Of a DNA stretch of 64,000 bases, positions 33,641 through 45,400 are shown piece by piece. Numbering within the stretch: the first letter of the stretch is position 1; each line of letters opens with the position of its first letter. The stretch spans positions 32,628,795 to 32,692,794 of the forward strand of contig OY821740.1 of NCBI GenBank assembly GCA_963682055.1, written 5' to 3'. The notes under the pieces were generated by a model. That model was given only the letters and a program-made list of their open reading frames with translations. It was not told the DNA's origin and ran no database searches. The translations under genes were made by a program, and so were the position numbers. The stretch is from Primula veris (Eukaryota; Streptophyta; Magnoliopsida; Ericales; Primulaceae).

Positions 33641-34490
33641 TTACACAGCTTTTATGTGACACACGAGACCCATGTCCAACCTCATCATTTCAAATGATGC
33701 AACCGGAAAAGACGTGTCTTATTTTGTTGGATATTTTGCAACTCATTGGATTATGAGCCCGATGAACCTTACATATACTGTGTTTGACAACGCAATTCAC
33801 ATTCGGACAACATATCCGGTCCGAACATCAAATGATAAAGGAGTGTACTTCTAATAACATGTGAAGATGGTATTGAAAATGTTTTAACCCCGATCAAATT
33901 ATTAGTTCAAAGTTATTTTCCTATCTCAATCATAATCCAATTTACAATCCAACTTAATGTCTTCGTAAACTTCATGATTTAGACCACGACCAACATGAAT
34001 TTAAAAGAGTCACACCTAATTTGGTTATACCTTTTGAAAGTGAAACTGGACTTAAAATCTCGTGGACCACACAAAAGATGCGTTTGAGTATAATTTTTAT
34101 GTCGAGATTATGTCTCACGTTCAGACTTCAAATAACTTCAAATTCAAATGAATGTATTTAGAAAGTCATACGAGAGTAATATTATAGTCTCGAAATTAGT
34201 AATCCTATAATATTTTCGAATACAACTCTTTATATTTGTTATAATCAAACTCATAATTCCGAGATCACGTATACCGCAACCAAACGAAGGGTGTAGTAAG
34301 TAGTAGAAACACACAATCTGAGTGGCACGCATTTTGGTGGTCCACGGAACTTACCATACGTGTGGAGGGCACAATATCAAAACCTCCTCATCACCTCAAA
34401 AAGAAACTCAATAACACAAAAATCATCAACATCTCTCCTAAAATAATCATAATCAAAATCAAAATCAAAACTTCCCCACAAACAAAAACC
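33641..34490. other. Upstream region of the S40 gene
   Basis: No gene is seen. The S40 promoter and leader should lie at its right end; the last 120 bp are A/C-rich as in many plant leaders. A second segment near 34240-34290 (CATAATTCCGAGAT, CCAAACGA) resembles part of the foldback at 33436. Confidence 0.45.
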
Positions 34491-35066
34491 ATGACCAACA
34501 AAATCAACCCAGTAAACCCGACCCGGTTCCTTCCCGAACTATCGCAACCCGACCCGAACCACCATGACCAGCTGGAACTCGATGAAGGCGACGTGGTGTG
34601 GTCAGACGACAGATCGGAGACAAGCGACACGCCTTCTATCTCTCCTCCCGCTCCGTCTCCTCACCGCCACCTCCGCCGTGGCTTATCCTCCGTCCTAGAC
34701 TCCTCATCCACCGTCGTCCGCCGTAAATCCACCCTCTCTGCTGTCTCCGCTGCCCGCCTCATTCCTCCCCTTGCGGCCCTATCCGCTGTCCCCTCCTCCA
34801 AGTTCCCCATGTCCGCCCCCGTCAACGTCCCTGTATGGGGCAAACGAGCCGATGACGCCGCGAAGAGGTTTAATAAGTTTGATGACGTGACGGATGAGGA
34901 TGATGGTGGTGACGTGGATGGGGAGATGGTGCCGCCGCACGTCATAGTGGCGAGGTCGCACGTCACTACTTTCTCGGTTTTTGAGGGTGTCGGTAGGACG
35001 CTTAAAGGACGGGATCTGAGGAGCGTGAGGAATGCGGTTTTCCAGAAGACAGGTTTTATTGATTAA
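34491..35066 (+). CDS. S40-type senescence regulator (DUF584 family), 191 aa
   Basis: S40 proteins are small plant nuclear proteins linked to leaf senescence; their molecular action is poorly known. This single-exon frame has the family layout: an acidic N-terminal motif (DEGDVVWSD, about residues 31-40), a Ser/Pro-rich middle, a central block MSAPVNVPVWGK and the C-terminal signature VPPHVIVARSH..TFSVFEG.GRTLKGRDL..VRNAVFQKTGF ending at the stop. The ATG at 34491 is the first in-frame ATG. The coding region is much more GC-rich than its surroundings. Its 3' end is duplicated downstream and its 3' flank has expanded into a tandem array. A partly open frame on the opposite strand (34966-34661) is a shadow. 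Confidence 0.93.
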   Translation: MTNKINPVNPTRFLPELSQPDPNHHDQLELDEGDVVWSDDRSETSDTPSISPPAPSPHRHLRRGLSSVLDSSSTVVRRKSTLSAVSAARLIPPLAALSAVPSSKFPMSAPVNVPVWGKRADDAAKRFNKFDDVTDEDDGGDVDGEMVPPHVIVARSHVTTFSVFEGVGRTLKGRDLRSVRNAVFQKTGFID

Positions 35067-35079
35067 TAATGATAATTTA

Positions 35080-37330
35080 GGAGGTTTCGGATATTTTGTG
35101 CTTTTTTTTTAATAATTATTGTAATTTGGTGGTTGTAGTTTTGGTGCTGCAAGCAAATTTTGATTTGATGTTTTAATTAAAGGGATCGATAATGGGTTGG
35201 ATTTGGTTGGTTATGTGGAGTATATCGATTATTTAAATGATATGAAAAGGGGATTTAGTCGAGATTATGAACTTCCAAGTTTAACATTTTTTTTGGGTGT
35301 GATTGTGTAGTTTTGTTGTAAGCAAGCTGTTTTTTTTTCTTCTTCTTTTAAATAACCTTTTTAAACGGATAATGGTTGGATTATTGCTTAATAAGTAGCA
35401 CATACTATCGATTAATTAAAAGGCGGTGAAAGGGGATTTTATTGAGATTACGAACTTTCAAGTTACATTTATTCTATTTCTTTTCTTTTTGGTGATTGTA
35501 GTTTTGGTGCAAGTGAGCTGTTTTTTTTGTTAAATAATGTTTTCAAAGGGATAATGGTTTGATTATACTATATACTATTGATTAGTTAGAAGGCGATGAT
35601 AGGGGATTTAATTGAGAATTTAAATCTTGAAGTAACATTTAATTAAGAAAGGGGATTTAGGGGGAGATGGTGTCGCCGCACGTGATAGTGGCGAGGTCGC
35701 ACATGACCACTTTTTCGGTTTTTGAAGGGGTGGGGAAGACGCTGAAAGGGAGGGATCTGAGGAGCGTGAGGAACGCTGTTTTCCAGAAGACTGGTTTTAT
35801 TGATTAATAAGTATTTAGGAGGTTTAGAAAGTGTTTTGTTTTGTTTTGTTTTTATTATTAATAATTATTGTAATTCGGTGGTTGTAGTTTTGGTGCTGCA
35901 AGCAAATTTTGATTTGGATGGTTATGTGGAGTGTATCGATTATTTTAATGATATGAAAAGGGAATTTAGTCGAGATTATGAACTTCCAAGCAACATTTCT
36001 CTATTTTGTGTGTGTGTGATTGTGTAGTTTGTTGCAAGCGAGCTGTTTTTCTTGTTAAATAATGTTTTTAAAGGGATAGTGGTTGGATTCTTGCTTATTA
36101 AGTATATACTATCGATTAATTAAAGGGGATGAAAGGTGATTTAGTCGACAATATGGACTTCCAAGTAACATTTCTCCTCCGTTTTACCCTTTTGGTGATT
36201 GTAGGTTTGTTGTAAGCGAGCTGTTTTAAAAAAAAATGTTTTTAAAGGGATAATGGTTGGTTATTACTTACTATATACTATCGATTAGTTAAAAGGCGAT
36301 GAAATTGAGAATATGAACTTTGAAGTAATACTTTTTGTCCTTTTTTTTGGGTGATTGTAGTTTTGGTGCAAGCGAGCTGTTTTTTTTTTAAATAATTTTT
36401 TAAAGAGATAATGGTTAGATTATTGCTTTATAAGTACTATATGCCATCGATTAATTAAAAGGGGATTTAATTGAGAATATGAACTTTGAAGAAACACTTT
36501 TTGTCCTTCTTTGGTGATTGTAGTCCTGGTGCAAGCCAGCAACTTTGTTTTAAAGTGATAGTGGTTGAATTATTGCTTATTATATTACTGGTTATTTAAT
36601 TTTTGAGAGTATGAACTTTGAAGTACAACACTTTAGTTTGAGGTTTTATTGATTGAATTTTAAAAGTAAGGAAATTTTGATACTTTTTTTTTGTTTGGTA
36701 TTTGTAGTTTGGTGCTGCAGGATTTTTTGTTTTAATGTTTTAAAGGGATATTGGTTAGGTTATTGCTTTATATACACTATCGATTGTTTAAAAGGATACG
36801 AAAGTGGATTTAATTGAGAATTTGAACTTTAAAGTAACACTTTTTATCCTTTTTTGGTAATTATAGTTATGGTGCAAGCAAGCAATTTCGTTTTAATGTT
36901 TTTAAGGGATAGTGGTTGGATTATTGCTTATTATAGTATCAATTATTTAAGAGCATACTAAAGGGAATTTAATTCAGAATTTGAAACAACATGTCAGTTC
37001 ATCACTTGATTTCACATTATCACTACCTTGAGCTTGTCTTTAGTGAATATTAAGTAAACTAAGTATCATCTTTTTCTATCTTATAGTTTGGCTCAGTTTA
37101 TTTTTTCATGTGTTGACAATCCTGAGAGGGTGGTTATATACATCGATTGTCCGCAGCGGAATTAATTGATAATTATAAACATAATGGTAATAGGTTAACT
37201 TTATTTAATTGATAATATGAACTTTGAAGTACAACACTTTAGTTTCAGGCTTTAATAATTGAATTTTAAAAGTAAGGAAATTTTTGTCCTTTTTTGGTTT
37301 GGTATAGTAGACTTGAAGTTTGGGGTTGCG
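35080..37330. repeat. Degenerate tandem array derived from the S40 3' flank
   Basis: About ten diverged units of roughly 160-200 bp. Each carries landmarks such as GTAGTTTTGGTGCAAGC, AAAGGGATAATGGTT, CTATCGATTA and TATGAACTT. Landmark positions are near 35135, 35300, 35497, 35885, 36020, 36197, 36355, 36520, 36705 and 36865. The first unit directly follows the S40 stop, so the array probably grew from the S40 3' region. Confidence 0.8.
35658..35807 (+). pseudogene. Duplicated 3' end of the S40 gene
   Basis: This repeats the last ~50 codons of S40 (741 bp downstream of the original), in frame to its own stop TAATAA. Only a few residues change (Pro to Ser, Val to Met, Arg to Lys), while many third positions differ. 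There is no start codon or N-terminal part. It is embedded in the tandem array. It is either a pseudogene fragment or, less likely, an alternative last exon. Confidence 0.85.
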
Positions 37331-40300
37331 GAGTTTTTTGTTTTTAATGTTTTAAAGGGACATTGGTTAGATTTGTCTAGAAACCTTGTTTTACATAAAG
37401 TTCAAAAATGTAGCAAGTGCTGTGAACTTTCTTAGAGCTGCTAAAATTAGTAATGTTAAACTAAATTCCAAGTATCTCTGCGTTAACCACCCTTTACATA
37501 GACAAGCATTTTTGGACATGTGCTGCAAATTAAAGAGTGAATAGTTCTTTGAAATTTTTACATGAAAAAACGTAGCTGTCGCCTTTATAACTGATTATTA
37601 TTTGCTCCGCTTGTGATGATTTTGCGTAATATGCTTTTTAAATACATGTTATTGATCTCGCTTATTTCTTAATTCATCATTTATTGTGTGTAAAGAGGCT
37701 GTTTGTGCGAAGCCTAAGTTTCCATTTCCGTCCCACTTGATCACCATCTTGCTCTCATATTTGAGCCTGAGTTTAATGATTCACCCTTGTGACATCATTA
37801 AGGAAGCTGATTCCTTTTCGATTTTTTTTTTCTGTAAGCAAAATTTTATTTCCAACCCCAATCAAAGCAAGTTCACACCTCTGGACCGGACATATCTGTC
37901 ACCAAGGTAACTCAAAAGAAAAGGCTTAACGACATATGAATACTGTATCAATTTCTAAGAGCAACCACACCGGGTTAGCAATCACACTCTTCAAATTTAG
38001 CACAAAACCCCTACTTTTTTAGTTCTAGACTTCTAGCTGTTCAGTTTACATTGGCACTAAACATCAGCCTCTCTACTGTAATTTTTATTACAATTATATC
38101 ACTGATTTATTTTATATTATTTTTCCTATCTCCAACTTCTCTCTAATCTTCATCAAAGCTAAAATATTGTTACTCAATATGAACTTGTATATCTGAGTCC
38201 TTGACCTCCCTAAATAAGAATTAACATGGAAAATAGGAGAGTATAATAGTTTAAAAAAAAATACCAAGAAAATTTGCATACTTTTGATTTTAAATTGAAA
38301 ACTGAATACATTCTAAGTTTTGGTAAAATTGGATTATCGAGAGTCATAGAAAGGGAGAAAATATATTTTGAATGATTGATCTGTTGTTTTGAGTTTTTAA
38401 ATTCTGTGAAAGTGAAAGACACTTTAGGAGAGAAAAGTTCATTTAATACGGAGTATAATTTTATGGGTAACTAGGCGAATGATGATAGCCATTTTTAGCT
38501 AGCCACTTTAGCGTTATTAGATCTAACTAGCCACCAAACGAGCCTGGAGGTGGGATGAGTTTTGGGACCAACTAGTTGAAATTAAGCTAAAAGCATTAGA
38601 TAGCAAAGCCTCTCTAAGCAAATAAATTAACGAACAATTTTAAAACATGCTTATCATGGAAGCTGACTCCTTTGAATACTGTATACTTTATTGAAAAAGG
38701 TGATCATTTTTAAAACCAAGTGAATACATTTGAATAGAACAATATCTTACTAGATTTGAAGAATATGAACTTTTTGGTATTTAGATTCTATGGACCTCTT
38801 ACTGATGGTACTTCTCAGCCATATGTACCTTCATCTACTTTTCATCTATGACGATTGATGATAAATTGATAATGTTCTTATTCTGTACAAGAAATTGAAT
38901 TTACTATATCTGCTTTTTTTAGTTTCTAGTTTCTAGTTCCAATAATGTAGAGAAATGCTGGTCTTTACTTTTCAGCTTTTAGTAACAAACCTTTTACCTT
39001 TTGGTTGAAATAGCTTTTAGTCACATATGGTGTAGAGAAATGTCGGTCTTTTGCTTTTGTTTACGTATCTTGTAATAAACTTATAATATTTTGTTTAAGT
39101 AGAGAGAGATATTCTTATTTGTATGTCCTAACAAGAATATATTGTTAGATAGTTGTATCTGCTAGAAGGATTTTGCATTTTTTTTATGTCTATGTGCCAT
39201 ACCCGCACCCGTCTTTAATAGAGTGGATGTAATGTTTTTATACTTGGGAAGAACTTGACTTTCTTATGCCCTCTTTCCTAGATTTTAGTTTAAATAATGC
39301 AATGAAATGTTATCTTTAGCATGTTGTTCACTTATGTTGGTAAATTGATATTTTCTTGTCATGAAGAAACTAGCTACTCTTCATTTCAATTTGGAAATTT
39401 AAGTATGAATTTGTTTGTACTCAATATTTATTGGGTACTAAAAATGATAGAAACGAAACATAAGAGACAGAATTACAAACATGTTTGTACTTATGTAATG
39501 GAACTTTTACCAGTAATTTTATGTGCTAAAGCAACATTGTTGGTTTGGGACGTAAGCTCTAAATAGGTGAAGAGATGTATTCATGAAATACAACACTTGT
39601 ATCATTACTTCAAATTTGCTCTCTTTTGTTTTTCATTTTTCTATGCTACTTCTGGTCCGTAGTTCATTACAGCACAGGTGGGCTCCCCAATTTTGCACAA
39701 GTATAAAAGGTCAAAAAATATCAGCACAGATGAAATATGAATTCAACTGCAGAGTAGAAGAAACTAGTAAGTGTTGGACTGGTAATTCTCATGTTCCTTT
39801 TTGTTGCACAATGAATTTTTAGGACAAGGCATTAGCTGAATTGAAAAGCTGTTTCTTGCTGCTCCGTATTTGTCTAGAGCCCCTATTGTCGCGTGCTCCA
39901 AAATCGCAGGTCGGAAAACAGTAAAATTTGCATATTTATGCAATTTGAGCGTTGCATGATCTGTACTGTTAGTGGCTGGAGGCATTAGTATAACGGGGTT
40001 TATAACGTTAAGTTCATAAGAAATTATAGATATGAAGTGTGATTAAAGATTATATGGAGAACGTGAAGTTCAGTGTGCTTGGTGTGATGATATGTTTTTT
40101 TAGCTTGAAGTTGACAAAATTCAGATTTTTTCAAGTCTATCCTTCTACGTACCTTGTAATCGTTGAGGCGATTTGTTGTGAGATATTGAAAAATAGATGC
40201 AGCTGACAGAATTAAGCTCGGTCATAGCCGGTTCTAAGATTGCGATTTAAGCAATGATACTGTATGTTGTGGCAAATTTGAAGAGCTTGCAACTGCAACA

Positions 40301-41786
40301 GCTCGATTTTATTATTTCTAAAACTCTACAAAAGATGTTCCAATTTTTAGAATTGGATTGAAGGTTATAACTTGGAATGGTTTTTCTAGTACTGTCAATA
40401 ACCCTTTAACTGCTATGTACGTCTGTCAGTGTTCGTGTCTGACGTGCACAGACACGATCAAGGTCTGGATTTATGGTTTCAATTTTGCTGAGAGTTCGTG
40501 TTCTTTGAATCTATCGATACGGATACGAGTATATTGGTAGTATAAAACAATCAAGCATTCGGGTAAACAAAAAAGTTGTTGAAGAAGTACGTCTCTCAAT
40601 CTATGAATTGTTCGGAGATTGACTAAAGTTAAGTGCTTCTGAGCTGCTTTTAAGAGCTGAGGAGAGATTGAACTTGTTTGGCCTCTCCTGAAAGTTTAGT
40701 ATTGTGCTAGGGTTGGAAACGGTTGAAAACCCTCCGACGCGCAGTAGGTTGTACAACTTAAGAAGAATAATAAAGTATTGAAAATTAGTATATACTGATG
40801 TAATTGATAGTGATGGTATATTACCTGCAGGTTCGACTTTATTTATAGAGATTATTTACCGATGAATTGTGGTACAAAATGCCCCAAAAGTGATGTACCC
40901 TTATGCCTTGTCGTGAGCTTGTCTGACTCGAGTGTTTTTATTATTTCTTTAGTTATATTATTATCTGGTGTTTCCATTAGTTATTGTATGTTTGTATTTG
41001 GATGCTAATCAGTTGCAGCATGCTCTCCATTTTTTATGTAAAAAAACATCCACTATCAAGTTTACGATAGCTAGCTTGTGAAGGTCCGCCATTCTAAAGC
41101 AGTAATCATTCGTAGACAACATAATTTAAGTTCCGCTTCTGACTGGGAGCTTTAATCTCATTGCAGATTTGAAAAGCCCATGATGGTTGATGGCAACTCG
41201 ATGGATAAATTTACATAAACTATTCCGACCGAGAAATAGATAGAAATTAGAAAGTTATCACGGTGTTTCCAACTTTTACAGATAATGTTAACTGCAATGC
41301 ACAGTTTGACTTAGTTTCTACATAAATGGCTAAATGACCAAAAGATTATGTAATTATCCACCCATGTGAAGAAGAAAGTATCTCATGAATGAGATTCTAT
41401 ATCTGAAAATGTTCTTTCGGAACTAGGAATAAATCCAAGAAATTAAAGTAGATTACCGATCTTTTGAGTTGTTTTGCCGAACCACTAGCTGACGACTTCC
41501 TCTTCTGCTCAACAATGATTCAAAGGATTAGGTGATTGTTCTACGGTCACGTTACTTTCCCAAGAAAGACGATTCAAAATTCAAAAATTTATTTTCTTCC
41601 TCAAGAAGTCGATACAAAATTAAGTTCAAGATTTAGAATATGAAACTACAGTAGTATGCTCATTAAAAAAATTGTAAGCATGAGAGAGTTTTTTGTGTGT
41701 GATCATAGCATGAGAGCGTATAAGAATATGCAAATTGATAAATTAGCTTAGAGAATGAAAATTTGGGTTAAAGGTATGTCAAAACC
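37331..41786. other. Intergenic, no supported gene
   Basis: Several open frames of 60-81 codons (for example 37686-37910, 39321-39566, 39583-39822) have no recognisable domains or splice partners. A small palindromic stretch, GTGTCTGACGTGCACAGACAC-like, is near 40435. Nothing else stands out. Confidence 0.6.
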
Positions 41787-41941
41787 ATAGTTGTCAAGGT
41801 GGAAGACCGAAGCCGGAAACAAACCCGTACATGTTAGGAAAATAAAAAAAATCTAGATTTTACACTTGGAAGCCGGAAACGAGAAGAGGAAACAACAAAA
41901 GTGATTTTTTAAGGGGGAAACGAGTTTCTCGATAACTATAT
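41787..41941. mobile_element. Small MITE-like element (about 155 bp)
   Basis: The ends ATAGTTGTCAAG and CTCGATAACTAT form a short inverted pair. The interior has GAAGCCGGAAAC twice. No clear target duplication. Confidence 0.5.
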
Positions 41942-42403
41942 ATTAAACATGGTAATATTTTGTAAATATACTGCTCTTATTAATAATAGCCGAAACAAGT
42001 GGTTGGTCCTTAAGACAAACTTATTAGTGTTTCGATCTCCTCTTCAAACTCTTTTAATATCCAAAACAAGAACATGCAATACGACACATTCTATATTTTG
42101 TGAAACATTCAAGCCAACGAACTTCTCAAAAAAAAACAATTCACTAAAATTTATTGAAACACAAAATACTGTAAAAACCAAGAATGTTAATTTTGGACTT
42201 TTGGTAAACTAAATAGAGTTTACAATAAACTATAGTAACCATAAATGTATTAAAGCATTATTAATCCAAGCCACCGTAACTCTCTTTTGATCTAAGTAAT
42301 AATTTTCCTTTTAGGGCATACAACTCTTTAATCGTATCGAAAACTATTTCATTTATTGGTAAATCAAAATTAAATAGTTACTTCTATTAATTTCATTGCT
42401 ATA

Positions 42404-42422
42404 TCTCTCTCTCTCTCTCTCC
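42404..42422. repeat. (CT)n microsatellite in the VPS26 leader
   Basis: A run of CTCTCTCTCTCTCTCT about 65 bp before the VPS26 ATG. CT-rich leaders are common in plant housekeeping genes. Confidence 0.85.
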
Positions 42423-42484
42423 ATTGATCTGATCGTGTCTCATTTTTCACAATAAAACTCCAATTTTGAATTCTCTCAGCCACA

Positions 42485-45400
42485 ATGGTAATTATATTAT
42501 TTCAATTCGTTTATTTAATTGATTATAGCTTTGTACGATTTCATATGTTGTATGTTTAATTTTTTGAATTTGTGCAGAATTATATTATTGGAGCTTTCAA
42601 GCCTGCTTGTAACATCTCGATCGTATTTTCTGACGAGAGGAGCCGAAAGAAGGTGAATTTTTGTTCAATTACTATAGTAATATCGTGTTTTGCATCTCTG
42701 AAGATCAATTTATTTGTTTGAGTTTTATAAGCTGCTTTATTTGATTGGACATTTTAGAACACATTTCGGTTTTTTGGGAAAACTTGGAATTTTTAGGATT
42801 GGTAAACTGGGGTTTTTTCGTTTATTTGTTGTCTGCAATTATACGAGAAATGGGTTTTGATAATTTAGTTCTGTAGAAGTATAAGTGAAACTATTGTTAT
42901 ATTGATTGAGCATATATTACCTTTCGGAAAAAAAATGATTGAGCTAATGTTAATTGTGTGATACTGTGATGTATAAAAATTAGGTACAAAAAGTTAAGTT
43001 TGTTACTTTATTAGATTTTTCAATGACATTTCTGCATTTTTTCGTGAAGCTTTTGTAATTTGAGGCATTTCGTGAAGGTATTCTTTCTTGTGCTTGTTTT
43101 GGTTAAAACCTTTAAAAAAATACGCTTGATTTGAAACTGAGAAGCCAAACTGAGTTCATTCAGCTAGCTTTGTAAGGCCATCAAGAAATACTCAGCATTT
43201 AAGCTGGCCTGGCCAAATGGAGTACAACTTGTGAGCATGACATTTAAGCTCAAAAAGGGACTTAAACGTATGAATGGGAGTTTGCAGATTAGATTATGTA
43301 TAAATATTGTGTTCATTTGTAAAACGGAAGTTCCCTGGGTCTTGTTTTTTGCTGCTATGTAGGTCTTAGTCTTGTTTCATGCTACTGTTCGTCTCAAACT
43401 GACAATGGTCTACTTTGTTTTTCGTTTGAAAGCTGCAGAATATGATTACCAAAAAGAAGAAACACCATCTACTTTGTTTCTAGTACTACTGTTTAATGTA
43501 TTCATTCCCAAAGTTCTTCACCCTGTAGGTTCCTCTGAAGAAGGAAAATGGTCAAACCGTAATGGTGCCACTCTTCCAAAGTCAAGAGAATATTGCTGGG
43601 AAGGTATATCATGCGATTGTTGATTTTATCCAACTTTTTCAAGTTGTTTCAGTTAGTCGTTTGTTATTATTGATTAACCATCTTTATTGCAATCTCAGAT
43701 ATCTGTAGAGCCTGTACAAGGAAAGAAAGTTGAACATAATGGAATTAAGGTTGAGCTACTTGGGCAAATTGGTAATCTTTTACTTTGTTATGTTTAAATT
43801 CTGCATTTAGATGTTGGAATATCAGATGAGAGTCTAGTTTAAAAATATGTTGAGAGTTTAAATGATTACTTTGGTGAGTATTTGCAGAAATGTATTATGA
43901 CAAAGGCAACTTCTACGACTTTACTTCCCTCGGTAAGTGTAATAGTATGCGAAATTCCAGGCAATATTCCACTCTTTAACAATGTTATCACTTTTATGCC
44001 TAATAATCCCTCTTTGTTTTCTTCTTTTAAGACATACTTTGCTGTCCTTCCATTTTTTACGTCACTGAAATAGATGATATCTAGCTTTCTGAATATGCTT
44101 TGTTATATTTTTGGTTGGTTGTTCAGTTCGCGAACTGGATATTCCTGGTGAAATCTATGAAAAGAAGACCTTTGCTTTTGAATTTTCTACAGTGGAAATG
44201 CCTTACGAGACGTACAATGGGGTGAATGTGCGACTTAGGTGAGTTCTTCACTCTTTCTGTCTATCCCTTTTACCTATTGACTGGTAGCAATGGCCTTATG
44301 CATATATATATTCTTTCTGAAGTTTGTCTTTCACTTTCAACTTTTGAATTTTAAAGTCAGATATTTTGACATACGATAAAGACATCTTGTGCTTTTGTTA
44401 TATTTTACCATGTATCTTAACTTTATTCTCTAATTTTTTTTCCAGAAGGTTTCATTGTCTACTTATTGGAGTGTTTCCTTAATTTTTATTTATTTTAATT
44501 TATGATTTTGATTTACTTTCTCCCCTAATTTTCAATTGTATTCCTTTCATATTGACTAACATAAGATTTTAGTAATTATAGCACTTTGGCAGTTGAAGCT
44601 TAGTAGTTGCGGCATGCTAAATGCATCTTCATTATAAAAATTCATACTAGCACATACATATGATTACATGTTTTAACCAGCTATATATAGAGTAGTGAAC
44701 CTTAGCTTTAATATTTCATTTTAAAACTTGGAACCTATGTAGCATGAATGGTTTATTTATTTTTTTAAATTGAGTATCGGATACGGATACGAGATGGATA
44801 CGTTGCGGATACGTGGATAGAGTATCCGATAGGCGATTTCGATTTTAGAGTATCATTGGCTTTTTCTATCTTTGACCAACCAGAATACCAGATACCTCTT
44901 GGATACGGCTCCGATACGACGGGCATCCGGTTTTTGGGGATAAATTTGACTTTACTTATTTTATTTATTGCAACTTATAATTCTGAAAAGTAAATCTGTC
45001 ATTATCCAGTTATATGTTGGGTCTAATTATGGTTTAAAATTACAGTTTAAGTTTTTGATAAGTTTGATATATATGTTTTAAAAAATAGAAATGGGTCGAA
45101 TGCGACTAGACAAAAGGCTCGATCAGAGTCGGTTTATTTCATGGCCTCTGACTCAACAAGGATGACTAATGCATGAATTTGACTTCATTCTTTTCACATT
45201 AAATTTTTTGATATGTTATGAAAATCTTAGCTTTATAGAAAAATAGTTAATATAAAAACTAGTTACCATATCATAGCCATATCGTATCCTAAGTGTTAAA
45301 AACCGAATATGCGTATCGGTATCATATCAGATACAATATCCGTATTCTCGCAAACTAGCCTGGAACCCTGCTCCCACATTTGAATGTCACTTGCTGGTCA

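Noticed and set aside
34661..34966. Minus-strand open frame of 101 codons
   Set aside because: It is the GC-rich antisense shadow of the S40 coding sequence.
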